This document shows, in pieces, positions 12,541 through 25,000 of a stretch of 64,000 nt of DNA. How positions within the stretch are numbered: the stretch's first letter is position 1; every line of letters begins with the position of its first letter. The notes under the pieces were generated by a model. That model did no database searches and was not told the DNA's origin. It saw nothing but the letters and a program-made list of their open reading frames with translations. Origin of the DNA: Tamarix chinensis (Eukaryota; Streptophyta; Magnoliopsida; Caryophyllales; Tamaricaceae); NCBI GenBank assembly GCA_030549775.1, contig CM060176.1, positions 98,757,815 to 98,821,814 on the forward strand. Reading direction: 5' to 3'. Made by a program: the position numbers and the translations under genes.

Positions 12541-12969
12541 TACATAATAAGATTTTTAGATAATTTGGCTTTTGACCAAGATGGTGTTGTTCTAGAGTGT
12601 GGGGGATTACAATAATCGGCACAACACAGTAGAGTTTTGAAAGCTACTGAGGGTAAGTTGATAACTAAATTGCTTGTGGGGGTGTATAATAGAAAGTTTG
12701 GGGCAAGGTAAGAAGACATTACGACTAGAATAATATGAAGCAATTGTTTGAAATTGGAACTAAAGTAATAATAAAAGCTTAAAGCGATCCCTCGATGAAA
12801 GGGTAACGTGTTTTGTTTAATTTTGATCAAATTTTGGTCACTTAAGACATGATATTATTTTTTATATTGTTTAATGAATTATCACATATTAATAAGTTAT
12901 CACTAAAAAAAACTTCATATTATAATTTTGATAAAATTTTGGAATTTTATAAGGATTTAACTTTTTATA

Positions 12970-13009
<40 letters not shown>

Positions 13010-13509
13010 ATTGCCTTATATATTGAAGACATATATTACCTTACAAAATTTATCTTTTGATTGATCCCACTGTTTTTAAGGAAATGATTAATATAATTAA
13101 TTATTTCACAATATTGTGGTAACTATATGAAATATTGTAAGACATTAATTTATTGGCCACTCAATTTTTTAGCAGAAACCATTGTATTTAAGTCAGCTAA
13201 ATAATTTTCTTATATCAATAATGTATTGATGATACTAAATACTAATTTATAATATAATAAAATAATATTGACTATTAGAATTTAATTAGTCACATAATAT
13301 TATTTTTTTCATGTATTTTATTTCTATTATATAAAAATCTAGCAGATCATTTTTAATAGAATATGAAAAAAATAATTCTTTTGCAAGAGCAACTTATTCA
13401 ATTCGTTATGACACTATATGTTCCTAATTTAGCAAGATCTAGGTTAGGAAATAGTCCATAAGTAGTAATAGGAATATTTTGTATGAAAAACATGTGTATC
13501 AATTTCTTT
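12541..13509. other. AT-rich spacer with microsatellite
   Basis: No coding or element signature recognised. An uninterrupted (TA)n tract runs from about 12973 to 13006. Confidence 0.6.
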
Positions 13510-13524
13510 TGTATTTTTTTTTTG

Positions 13525-14400
13525 TTAGAATCTTTGTATTATTACACATGTGCAATTTGCTCCTTCTAAGATATATATATATATATATATTATTTTTTGT
13601 ATAAAAAAGGGGGGTTTAAAACCCAAAACAAAGCATAGTTTGTCTCCGTCTGAATAAGAACACCACCGAGGAACATGATCAAAAAGTAACAAAGAAGGAA
13701 CCTCAGGAGGAGGGGAATCAAAAAAATCTAAACCTAAGGGAAATGCATGACTCTTGTTAGCCAAATGATTGACAACTACATTAGCCTCCCTAAAGGCATG
13801 GAAAATAATGCATCTATCAAAGTTATCCATAAGGACATTGTATGCTGCAATGATGTTCAAACAAGGATGATGTGGATTAATCTTACCATTTAAGAAATTA
13901 GCAACTAACATTGAATCACTAGCCACTATCATGTGCCAAAAATCCTTTTATTTTCAAAGGTACAAACCATAGTAAATAGCCTATAAGTACGCAAGTAAGA
14001 CATTTCCAAAGCCCATTAGCTTAGAAACCATCTATTCATCAACCAATGTGATCCTTTGCAACACTGCCTGAGGATATAAACCCTTGATTACTTTTTGTAC
14101 TACCATCAACATTGATTTTCACCACCCCTTTGCTTGGATAAAAACATCTTATATCTTGCTGACCATAGCTATGCCTTGGGTTTCTAAATTCAATGAGCTT
14201 ACTCCAAGATGCAAAATCCTCAAGCTCAAGTCTATGCACCACTTGAGCCAACACATAAGGATCCATACTTTCAACCATAGGGACTCATTTGTTTCTTTAC
14301 TATTATAATTTCCAAACTGCAAAAGTAAAGGTGGAGGCTCAAACAGGAGCATGAGGATGCATTTGACATTGCTTGGCCACATTAGTGATTAATCAATCCT
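13525..14400 (-). pseudogene. LINE1 RNase H domain (broken)
   Basis: The first half, at 14039-14278, carries VVKINVDGSTKSNQG and SGSVAKDHIG, the first strand motif with its catalytic-type Asp. The second half, at 13525-13932, carries ASDSMLVANFLNG, HAFREANVVVNHLANKSH and a LLLFD tail, typical of the RVT_3 RNase H fused to many plant LINEs. The expected second catalytic Asp (VDAD..A in relatives) reads VNHLA here, so the HREAN..AD motif is damaged. About 100 bp between the halves has no open frame. Confidence 0.85.
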
Positions 14401-15806
14401 AAAGTTATTGGATAAAAAAATTGTCTCCATTTTGGGAAGGAAGATAATTCTCCCAAAACTTTCAACTAAAGCTGTAGTCACAAAGGATATTTAGGAGTTT
14501 TTCTCACCACCATAGTAAGCACAACTATCATCCTCCATTAAATGGCATATTTTACGGTTGGCATTTATTAAAAGGAAAGCATGTAGTGCAATCCACAATA
14601 AAGTCTTAACTATTTTGCATACTTGACATTCCACACATTTTTCCACCTCGAAGAAGTTAGGCTGACATCTCCTTGTAGCATCCTATACACTGACTTCACT
14701 AAGAAATTACCATCACTGGCCTCACCCCAAAAAGGAATATTATGCTCTATTGAGTCATACTGCACCCAAACACCCACAAGATCAATTAGATTAAAGTGAG
14801 GTAGTCATTGTGCTAATGTATTCCAATTCCAACCATTCGAGCCTATGTAATCATCTACTAGACAAGCAATATCCACTAGATCAACCATCCCTTTAGCATG
14901 ATTGATGAGCGAGCCATTTCCTATCCACCAATTTAGCCAAAAGCATGTATCATGTCCTCCATGCACAAACCAATGGATGCGCAATCACAAGCTCTCAATA
15001 TAATTATAGATTTGACTCCAAATTAGGGAGCAACTTGAGGAGCAATGAGAAGCCAACAACGAATGATTATTAGGGTACTTTTCAGAGAGTATCTTAATTA
15101 AAAGGCTCTCCTTATTACACAAATTATCCCAAGCTAGTTTGAGAAAAATGCTTTATTTACTCTCCCGAATGCCCTAGGCCAAGGCTGCCATTCTCCTTTA
15201 GAAGATAAACTTTCTTTGCATAACTACCCTAAAGGAAGGAACAATTAATTTTGTCAATCTAATTACTAATAGTCTTTGAGAGGAGGTACATTTGCATACT
15301 ATAAAGATAAATAGTAGCTAACACAGACTTGATAAGATTATCTCTCCCTACCAAGGAAAACATATTTGGCTTCCATGCAAACATGCATTTCTGAATGTGG
15401 CTTATAACATGGTGGAAAATATTCATCGAGATTCTCCCCTAACAAAGGATCACGCCCAAATACTTCCCTAAATAACTTGCCTAAGTCATATCTATAGTTG
15501 AAGTAATCTATCTAGCTAGGCCATGAGGAATATTGATAGAGAAAATAATGGACAACTTCTTTAAGATAAGCTTATGTCCCAATGTTGAACAAAAAGTTTG
15601 GAGGACTTCAATAATAATATCAATTTGGATAACTGAGGCTTGAGCTAATAACAAGAAATCATCTGTGAATAATAAATGCGTTATCTTATTGTCATCCTTA
15701 TAGGTCAAAAAGGGTCTCCATTTTTGGGCCTCCACACTGTTAAGAATCAAATGGGAAATTCTCTCCATACAAGCAATTAACAGGTATGGTGATATGGAGT
15801 CACCTT
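14401..15806 (-). pseudogene. LINE1 RT palm, thumb and zinc-finger region (broken)
   Basis: Resuming after the solo LTR, the minus strand gives KGDSISPYLLIACMERISHL and THLLFTDDFLLLAQAS. The RT catalytic Y/FADD box reads FTDD, an Ala-to-Thr change. A NLIKSVLATIYLYSMQ-like segment follows at about 15260-15350, matching the LINE thumb, then a worn RVT zinc finger at about 14500-14800. There are many stops. The codons before KGDS at 15807-15921 actually belong to the inserted LTR, not to RT. Confidence 0.85.
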
Positions 15807-17425
15807 TTAAAACATCCTGGAGGGGATGAATAGGATTTTGTGGAATGGGAATAACTAAATAAAAATTTACACATGATGTAAAGTGGTTCAAGAGTGAATT
15901 AGTCTTTACATCCACTACCAAAAGGTTCTCCCTTTTATTTTATTAATGATCACTCTTCTCTCGATTTATGAGCCTTAGAATCTCAATAACCCTCTTAAGA
16001 GATGATTTACAATTTCACCTATTTATCTTCTCTAGATTCACTAAATGAATCTCTCAAGAATGATTGGAAACACTCACTAACCCCTTTGATTGATTTTTAA
16101 GAGGATGTTGTGATTATAAGTGATTCTCACCAAATATAAGATATGAAAGTGTTGATATCTGAATGAGATGTAATCTAGCTAGATGTAATATATGATATTA
16201 CAATTTAAGAATAATTCTATCTAAGAGAAGTGAGAAATGAACACTTTTCAATAAAAATTCAAAAATATGAAAGTTTGGAATATTGAATGAGCAATTAAAT
16301 GATTTTACTATAAGAGAGTTATTGCACCATCAATAATCTAAAAAGTTGTTTGTAATAAATACAGACATACCTTATTTATAAGGGTTTCCCTTGTGTATGG
16401 TTGTTAGATATAAATTACCAAAAATTTTTTTGCCCAATGAGTAGAAAATTAACACTTAATACTGATCATTCGATCGATTTGGAGAAACCAGTTGATTGAT
16501 TGTACACCAATCTATTAGTTTGTTTCAACTAGTCGACAATTCATGTTTTGACCAAAATATAAATTTACCATTGTATAAATAGTTAATTGGTTTGGTATTG
16601 TTTACGGTTGGTCTTGAAACACATATGAACACAATCCTGGTATATTGAGACCAGTCGATCTATTTATCAACCAATCAATCGATTTGGAAATAACTAGTTG
16701 GTGTGTTTAAACAGAGAGCAGCTAGGTTTCGACAAAAATAAAACTCATTGGTCGATTAGCCAAACCAGTCAATTGGTTTGTCAACCAGTTAATCAGTTTT
16801 CCTAAACCATTTGATGTGTTTAAACAGAAATGAACTGGGTTTCTACAAAATTGAAACCTATGGACTGGTTGGTTAAACTAGTTGATCAGTTTCTCAACTA
16901 GTCGATCGGTTTGCCTCAACCAGTTGATGTGTTTAAATGGAGATGAATTAGATTTCTACAAGATTTAAACCCATTAACTGGTTGGCAAACCAGTTGACTG
17001 GTTTCTAAACCAGTAAATTAGTTTGAGGAAAGAAGTCAATCAGGTTTCTACACTAGTTGATCCATCTAATTTTTTACACAAATGGGTATGTTTAAACTAA
17101 ACTAGTTAATTGGTCTGAGGACTAGTCGACTGGTTCCGAATGGAACCAATCAATTTATTTGGAAAATACTTTTAAAAGATTTATAATATGAAATCAAGTC
17201 AAGTATTTTTCAATAAAGAATTTTCGTTTGAAATGTGACCTTTTTCTCAACTTAACTCTTTATAATATACCTAAGACATATCAAATGATTGGCTTCATGT
17301 ATTTGTTCCTTTGATATGTGTTAATTTTTTGAATATGCACACTTAAACATACACGTTAGATACCAAAGTATGTTTGTTATCATCAAAACAAGTATAATGA
17401 TATTTCTTAACTTATAAGGTTAACA
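15807..17425 (-). mobile_element. Solo LTR (1,619 bp) inserted in LINE1
   Basis: On the plus strand ACCTT occurs at 15802-15806 and again at 17426-17430, a perfect 5-bp target duplication. In minus sense the element starts TGTTAACCTTATAAG and ends ..CCTCCAGGATGTTTTAA, with a CCTATTCATCCCCTCC segment just before the end that resembles the LTR tail of SIRE/Maximus-type copia elements. Removing it rejoins the RT motif (GIHQG on one side, KGDS on the other, family RQGDP). The final CA is expected but AA is seen, so the end has one change. No internal domains are present, hence a solo LTR. Confidence 0.85.
16450..17170. repeat. AACCAGTCGACTGGTT-type palindrome cluster
   Basis: A dozen or so copies of a 16-bp near-palindrome with CAGTYGAYTGGTT cores, joined by TTTG linkers, fill the middle of the solo LTR. 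A clean example is AACCAGTTGACTGGTT near 16989. Longer units of about 110 bp containing GTGTTTAAAC repeat around 16690, 16810 and 16930. Confidence 0.85.
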
Positions 17426-18530
17426 ACCTTGGTGAATGCCACGAGTAGGGAAGAAAGATTCTGTTAATTTAGAATTCCATATCATCGGTGTAGAAGGAGA
17501 AGAGATACAAAATATAACCACTCAAATAAAAACATCTGGGATACCAATACAACATAAGGTGCCCTCAATAAAGTGTCAGGATAAGCAGTTATAGGCTTTT
17601 TCCATATCAATCTTTAGAGACATAAAACTCTTAACACTTTTCTTCTAACAAGTAGCAAGCAAAATTTCCTAAATCATGATAACATTATCTCTTATGTGTC
17701 TACCCTAGAGGAAGATATTTTAGGGGATAGCAACAATCTTCCCTAGGATGGGTTTTAGGCTTTGCGTAAGAACTTTAATGAGCACCTTGTGAGACACATT
17801 ACAAAGGTCGATTATCCTAAATAGGTCACTCCACCTTTGGAATGAGACAAATCAACGTCTCTTTAAGATGAGATGAGAAGGCTCCATTATGGAAGGCCTC
17901 AGCCACAAAAGTAAAGATATCCTTCTCCACAATTCTCCAAAACTTTTGATAAAAGCAAGGTTGATATCGATTAAGACTAGGGATCTTGTAAGGACTCGTA
18001 GAGTACACTACCATTTTAACCTCCTCGCAACAAGTGAGTTGGCTCAAGGAGAGACATTCTACATCATCTAAGGGAGAAAATGTATGAAAAGGCCCAAACA
18101 CTACCCTTGTTGCTGTTCAGCCATATACAAGGTTCTATAAAAATTAACCGTCATTTTTCTCAGGCCCTCTTCTTCATCAATACACTTCCCGTCATCATCC
18201 GTAAGTCCCAAAATTGTATTCTTACATCAATGGTTCAAAGCAACTAAGTGAAATAACTTAGATTTTCGGTCTTAAAGTACCATAGTATCCATACGAGATG
18301 TTTGGAACTAAGGAATCTGTTCCTATAGTAGGACATCATTATATTTAGACACCAAAATTTTCTCTCGTTATACTTAAGTAACAGAGAACTGGCAAGCAAT
18401 AGCTTCTTAGAGTCCCCTAATCCTATCTCGTAGCCTTTTCTTCTTTTGAAAAATATTGCCAAATTAATTTCTATTCCATTGTTGAAGGCCCGAAGCACAC
18501 TTTGCCAGATTCTCATCAATACCTCCATGA
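17426..18530 (-). pseudogene. LINE1 RT N-terminal half (broken)
   Basis: The frame at 17826-18101 carries FYQKFWRIVEKDIFTFVAEA and HLKETLICLIPKVE, the plant L1 RT start. Later segments in other frames give a GRHIRDNVIM-like stretch, then KIDMEKAYN (palm motif A, family KVDMEKAYD), then FFPTRGIHQG just before the solo LTR. Stops interrupt each segment. The region at 18244-18528 is the linker between endonuclease and RT. Confidence 0.88.
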
Positions 18531-19330
18531 CCCAACCATAAAGAGGAAACTAAAGTATGAATATCTTTTCTTGCCAGCCACACACCTTCAAACCAAAAAT
18601 GGTGGTACTATTTCTGACCTTGCTAGGGCTAAAAAATCAAAAGAATTGGGTGGTGATCACCATGCAGATGTGCCATATGCAAGATGCGTGCATGTGGGTA
18701 GGCTACCTTCCAAAGATGATATACAACTACTCTATCAATCTTGGAGCTCACTCGATGCCCACCAACCCTCCCATGCCATGTAAATTTTGGTCCTAAGAAG
18801 CCTAAATTTAAAAGTCCACTATAATGTAGTCTATCATTAAAAATAAAGCAACAGTTGAGGTAGTGAGAAAAACTACCCCTACGCTCATCAAGTGAGCTAA
18901 TATTGTTGAAATCTCCCCCATCACCCCATGGTAATAAAACAACATCCAAAATGGAGCATAAATCATGCCACAGCTCATCCCTTATAACAACTAACAATGA
19001 TGCATAGATCCCCATAAAGAGGAAGGGTTATTGGGAGTTAATACTAACATGAGAATGGATCATCTGACTAGTGGCTCCAAGGATCAAAATAGAAACCATA
19101 TCCTCCCTCCATAACAACCAAATACCTCTAGAAAATTGCAAAGCCTCAACTCTAGCATTAGCTTAGAAACCAAGTTTCCTAATGATTAAATTGGCATGCA
19201 CATAACTAATCTTTATCTCAACGAGAACTATAATAACTAGATTGATTTGCTGGATCATATCATTAAAACAACAAAGAAATGTATTATTCCTTGTGCTTCA
19301 AATATTCCAGAAGAAAATTTTAGAAGTGTT
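18531..19330 (-). pseudogene. LINE1 AP-type endonuclease (broken)
   Basis: The frame at 18629-19015 carries GDFNNISSLDERRG, LGFLGPKFTWHG, SSKIDRVVV and HGDHHPILL. These correspond to the GDFN, FTW, IDR and SDHHP motifs of exonuclease-endonuclease-phosphatase domains that nick target DNA for LINE insertion. The catalytic SDH reads GDH. The N-terminal part, through about 19330, is broken by stops. Confidence 0.88.
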
Positions 19331-19699
19331 CTCTATCTAAACGAAACCGTGATAGGGGAGCAAGAGAAGGGCCCCTCCTCCATCATCACTTTGTTGTTGT
19401 ACTAAAATCATCAGTCCCTATTTCAAAAGCAAAGTTTTGGGGCAGGACAAAGATTCATGCTTAGTTTTACTTGTAGACTTTCTCTATGTGGACATTAATA
19501 ATGTGCATCCCTTGCAATTGAACTTGGTTGAATTGTGGCTATCTAATCTCTTACCCCTATCTCCACTTTTTGGAAAGGTGGTTGTAGAAGCTTCCCCACT
19601 ATAAAAAGAGATAGTCTTCAACCGAGCCACTTTCTTAAGCTAGTGTCAGACTCCTGCATCACTTGCTTCCTTGTGGAACTCCCTCTTAATCTATAGTAG

Positions 19700-20980
19700 A
19701 GCTTCCACTGGCTCTATAGGAGCGATGACTACTATCTTGGGAGTAGAGTAATCATACAACCCCTCATAACCCTCATACTCATCCTCTAAGTTTCGTAGAA
19801 CTGAAAAGGTAGAGCCCATGGGTATGACGATTGTTGGGGTTGTCTGCTATCATTAGCCTTATCCACCACAAAATGGATCCCTTCAAGTCTAGTGGGTTAG
19901 TGATTAGACTTAGCCTTACATCTTCTATTAGATACCAACATCCAAGGCCCATAAGGTTCTGAGTTTGCTCCTTTCTCTCTAGTTGCCTTTTCAACCTTCT
20001 CGACTTCTCTAGCTTGAGTTGCTTCTTGTTCTTTATGGGCTATCACTTTTGAGTTTGTCGTAAAATCAAATTGCAAGTGCCCTACTATACCACAATGAAA
20101 GAAAATGGTATGGATACCTTCATACTTGATCATGCATAATTTATTGACTAGGAAAATCTTTGGCAACAAAGGTTTCCCAAAGTTAACCTCCACTACCAAA
20201 CAAACAAATCTACCCTTAACAATATGGTATGCATGCGAATCCAATTTGATAAAATGCCAATTAATTCTCTAATACAACAAAGTTTTTATTTATTTTCAAA
20301 AACCTCAATCAGAACCCTCAGTATATGAACCCATACCACTGTGGATTTGATTGAGGAGTCTGAGACATCAAACTTTGGTGGCCACTGTTGCACCGTCAAG
20401 TAATGTTAGAAGGTAGTCCAAGGACTGCCACTAAGGACATAGTCATATTCACACTTTTTCTGGAATTTCACCAAGAAAAAGTCATTACCCAATTTCGTAA
20501 GTTCATAGGATCCATCCAAAGTCCACATGTCCCTCAATTTATGAGAGATTATCTCATATCTTAGGTTCTTGCCTAGAAGTTTAACAAGAAGGTAACACTA
20601 GTAAGGTTTTCTCATCTCTCTCTTTTCAGTAGTAGTGAAAGGAATTTGGGGCCATTCAGCCCTAGGAATCTCCCCATCATCAAAATAGTATTTGTCAAAG
20701 GAAGCATCACGTTCAACCCATTCTAACTAGTCTATCTGTGAGTAAATCACTTTTGAAACCTAGCCAACTAATGCCTCATAAAAACTACAATTTGTAGTGT
20801 TAATTCCTTAGCTATTATGGGTATCATCCATCAATTTCTCTTGATTTAATGTCTAATCCATATGATCTCTGTTTTCAACCTTTATATTGTGAGAAAAGAA
20901 TTGCATATGAGACATCAGTAATCGACGCTTCTTTCCATCAACATACTGACTTTTATGAGAGGATGGTTGATTAGGGAGAG
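19700..20980 (-). pseudogene. LINE1 ORF1: DUF4283 and zinc-knuckle protein (broken)
   Basis: The minus strand from about 20720 gives DGEIPRAEWPQIPF-like and LGNDFFLVKFQKK-like segments typical of DUF4283, then at 19897-20244 GRFVCLVVEVNFGKPLLPK, KYEGIHTIFFHCGIVGH and a charged tail. The knuckle keeps H-C-G..GH, but the first Cys position is Phe and the last is not conserved. This class of ORF1 protein coats LINE RNA. Several stops and frame changes break it. Confidence 0.85.
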
Positions 20981-21017
20981 AAGGGGATTGAAAGAAGATT
21001 GGATTTGTATGGGTGAG

Positions 21018-21326
21018 TAGGGCTGTAAATGAGTTGAGCCAGTTCAGTTTTCGGCTTGGCTCGTTAAAAGTTCAGTTCGGCTCGTTCGCTTAGTTAAATG
21101 AGCCGAACCCAAATCTCACTTTTGGGCTTATTTATTAAACGAGCTGAGCCCCGAGCTTGAAAAAGTGAGGCTCGGTTTAGTTTTTAGCTTTGGCTCGTGA
21201 GCTCGGCTTAGCTCGTTCGTTTAGTTAAACGAGCCGAGTCTGAGCCTTATTTTAGGCTTGTTTAGTTAAATGACTTGAGCCTAAGCCCTGGAGTGTTCGG
21301 TTCGGTTCGGCTTATTTACAGCCCTA
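21018..21326. mobile_element. hAT-type MITE (309 bp)
   Basis: Terminal inverted repeats TAGGGCTGTAAATGAG and CTTATTTACAGCCCTA flank a GAGCCGA/GGCTCG-rich interior with no coding potential. The flanking 8 bp, TGGGTGAG and TGGATGAA, agree at six positions, as expected of a worn 8-bp hAT target duplication. It lies just beyond the 5' side of LINE1. Confidence 0.88.
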
Positions 21327-22099
21327 TGGATGAACATTCAAAATTTAAATTTTTTAACATAGATAAGTTATTATCAAATTTATTCAAAAACATCCAATTT
21401 ATTGAAGACCTGCATATTTAATATTTCTGTCAATTAAACAACTGCCGCCAGTTTTAATAAATTCCAGCATTAGAGTTAAATTTTAAAACACATTTCCTTT
21501 CATTGAAAATACTAATCGAAAAGTGGAAGGGGGGAAGTGTTTAAAGTTTGACCAGACCCCGGAGTTTGTTTGCATAAATCAGATCCATCAGTTTAAATTG
21601 TTGCCTTCAATTTCCAAGGTAGTTACGGCACATATCTCTCCCTCATTTCATCGATTGCAATACCATAGGCCTGTTAACACAACCTGTGTGCATAATTCCT
21701 AGTAATATAATATTTTGTAATTGAAAAGATAATTCTATAAACTAAAGTAGATGTATAACTAAATTGCTTCAAATGATTGACCAATATATGGTGATGAGTG
21801 GTATAGTAGTTCATCATATATTGATCAATCGGTTAAGCATATCGAGTATCAGTAGCATGCCTACTGATGTCTAAACAAATTGGTCTGGCCTTTCTGCACA
21901 TTGTTCTATTTCAATCAGCATGGTACATACAAAACGCCTTTTCTGCCCTATTAAGTTCTTCAGCAACGCATTCTTCTTTTCTCCTTGCTGCGAATTTGCT
22001 TGGCTAATTGCCTCTACAGTATGTCTTCTCTTCAATTAAATTTTCTTGTATGATATAAATTCTTAGGTAATCTGGTTTTGCGCCAACTTTACTCCCAAC
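21327..22099. other. Region 3' of the host gene
   Basis: AT-rich DNA left of the last coding exon of the minus-strand host gene. It should contain the 3' UTR and the transcript end, but no single polyadenylation site can be chosen from sequence. No element or other gene is recognised. Confidence 0.4.
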
Positions 22100-25000
22100 T
22101 TATATGCACGTTGCTGTGCTGGTGCTGGTCTCTGCCACTATCTGCAAGAAAGAGAAACAGAAGTCACGCTCCAAATCCTACTTTTTTAAAAGCTTATTAC
22201 AAACTGCCATTACATTACAAAACCTTAATAATAGATTATCTGTCAAGTACGTAGCTGCTGCAGCAATTACAAACTATTGAAATATAATGCCAACCATGGC
22301 GGAGGGTGTTCCTCGGTATTTATGGCTAGGATTAAAGGATAACTAAAACCTCATTTTCTTTAATATTTTATCAATATGAAAGATTGATAGTCCATAATTT
22401 TATTTGATGATTTTTTATCATTTGAACTAATCTTCATATATTCTTAAAAACATACTACCATATGCCAATATAGGCTCACAATTTTTTTTCTACTTTCAAG
22501 GGGACAAAAAAAAAGACAAAATTATCTAGTTATTTATTTTGTGCCGCTCAACTTCGAGTCCGCCCAATCGCCCCTCCCATCTATGATATTATTGCTTGCC
22601 TAAAAAATGTAAAGGATAACTAAAACAAAAATGATAAAAAATTATTACCTAAAAAGGTCTCTTCTGAGACATCCATGCATATAATCAAAATGATACAGAG
22701 ATTATTATCCAAAGGAAAGATAAATTTTATTGAGATATCTTGACATTTGACATCTTTAGTTTATTTACTTTAATACTATCTTATCAATAGTTTTTGTTTT
22801 AGATCAACAGAATGATAAGACATTAATTACACATAATTTATTCTCAGGAATTCAGGACTTACGAGTATTTAATCATTTGAATATATCATATATATTTTTT
22901 TTAAAAAAGTACTAGTTTTTATATATTTTTCCCTGGAATTTTAAGGATATTTTTTTAGAGAAATAAATGATTTATGCTTGAATATTTGAAACTTGTTGGA
23001 ATGATTTGGATTATTTTGATACATATCGGATTTCATTTCTCATATTTAGCTTGATATTATATATCATCGAATATACAAATACTCTAATAAATATGTCAAA
23101 AACATAATGCATGTGGGTATTCAAGTTAAACTAGTTATATTTCCCCGTGCAATGCACGGATAGAATTTTTGTTATTGTCGTATGGCCTCTAATATATATA
23201 TAGCCACTCTGTTTTAATAATAATAAAAATAAAAATAATTATAATACTTAATTAATATCGAGGACATGAATAGTTGCATTTTAATAATGGCTGCCAATCG
23301 ATACTTGTATGGCAGCAGATGAAAAGGTATATGAATTTAGTGTGCTGTTTATGTATTCATTAAATGAGCATATGAATTTTTGTATACAGAGAATAGGTTG
23401 CGGTTTATGCAATACGAAGAGGCTGCTGTTTATATTTTCATTAAATAAGCATATGAATTTATGTATACAGAGAATAGGTTGCGGTTTATGCAATACGAAG
23501 AGGCTGCTGTTTATATTTTCATTAAATAAGCATATGAATTTATGTATACAGAGAATAGGTTGCGGTTTATGCAATACGAAGAGGCTATATGAATTCAGTG
23601 TATTAAATGCTCAACTTATGGCATAATTACTTACGAAGAGGCTGAGCATATGAATTTCTGTATGCAGAGAATAGGTTGCGGTTTATGCAATACGAAGAGG
23701 CTATATGAATTCAGTGTATTAAATGCTCAACTTATGGCATAATTACTTACGAAGAGGCTGAGCATATGAATTTTTCTATACAGAGAATAGGTTGCGAAGA
23801 GGCTGCTATTTATGTATTCATTTAATGAGCATATGAATTTTTCTATACAGAGAACAGGTTGCGAAGAGGCTGTTGTTTATGTATTCATTAAATGAGCATA
23901 TTAATTTTACGAATAATATGATTTGTTATTCTACTGTATTAATGTTATTGTACTGTATTAATTTAACGAATAATATGATTTGTTATACAGAGAATAGCTT
24001 GCGAAGAGGCTGCTGTTTATGTATTCATTAAATGAGTATATTAATTTTACGAATAATATGATTTGTTATTCTACTGTATTAATGTTATTGTACTATATTA
24101 ATTTAACGAATAATATGATTTGTTATTCTGCTGTATTAATTAGCAATAATTAATATATGATTAGTAATAATGGATATAGTTTAGGCGGGAAAATTTGTCC
24201 GTATGTTGTCTGTTAGACAACTCCGTTTTTATATATATATAGATTAATAATATATGTGCCTAGTTAATCAGTACAATTTTTCCAAACATATGGTATCTTT
24301 TAATTACTTCTGTTTACAGAAAGTATGTGAAGATGAATATAAAACACTATATAAATAATCACAACAATCACCATAAAAATATTATGATACTGAAAAAGAT
24401 AAATAAAGATTCAAATCGAATAGCTGAACTAATATTATTAGGTCCAAGTCAAACCTCCCTAATATCTCTATATTATTATACCAAATATAACGATTAACAA
24501 ATACTAGAATCTAAAGGTAAAATATCATGGACCATGGATTTCAGGTCGAACTATAGTGGACTCTGTTTGAGATTTAAAACAGGGAAATTACTTTTAACTT
24601 CTAACATAGGAAAGATACACTTACAGCGTAAACATATGGATCTGATCGTCCTCCTGCTCCCGTCCTTTTGACTTGTTCCATCCTTAGCAACCTGCCAGAA
24701 TCAAAAGCATGTGTTGTTACTTGGCCTTTTTCTAATTTCCCTTCTAACAATTGTAATTAGCTTATTGCTGCTATTGCTTTAGTCCAGTTGCTATGGCCAG
24801 ACGCTATATTTGCTGCTCATTTCCATAAATACAGATACAGAGATTAATCAAAATTCGAAACTATCTTAATTTATCCCTAATTCTTTCATTACTTGCAAAC
24901 CATTCATTATCCTTCCTTATCATCAAACATAATATGCTTGGGATACTCTAATGCTCTGATTAATTGTATCATGAAAGTGCGCTTGATTAAAACCAACACT

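Larger units (their letters stand above)
13510..21000 (-). mobile_element. L1-type LINE (LINE1) with C-terminal RNase H, broken
   Basis: Minus-strand LINE of plant L1 type, in order from 21000 to 13510: ORF1 (DUF4283 and zinc knuckle), endonuclease, RT, RVT-type zinc finger, RNase H, and a short T-run at 13512-13525 that is the complement of a worn poly(A). A solo LTR (15807-17425) interrupts RT. Removing it leaves about 5.9 kb, normal for the family. I could not find clear target duplications. A second (AT)n tract lies at 13570-13592. Confidence 0.85.

Noticed and set aside
15807..15921. N-terminal part of the frame 15508-15921 as RT coding sequence
   Set aside because: It lies inside the solo LTR, beyond the ACCTT duplication. 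The RT motif resumes only at KGDS.
23281..23626. Frames on both strands with a repeated peptide
   Set aside because: They are translations of the Helitron minisatellite and exist on both strands at once, which is not how coding repeats usually look.
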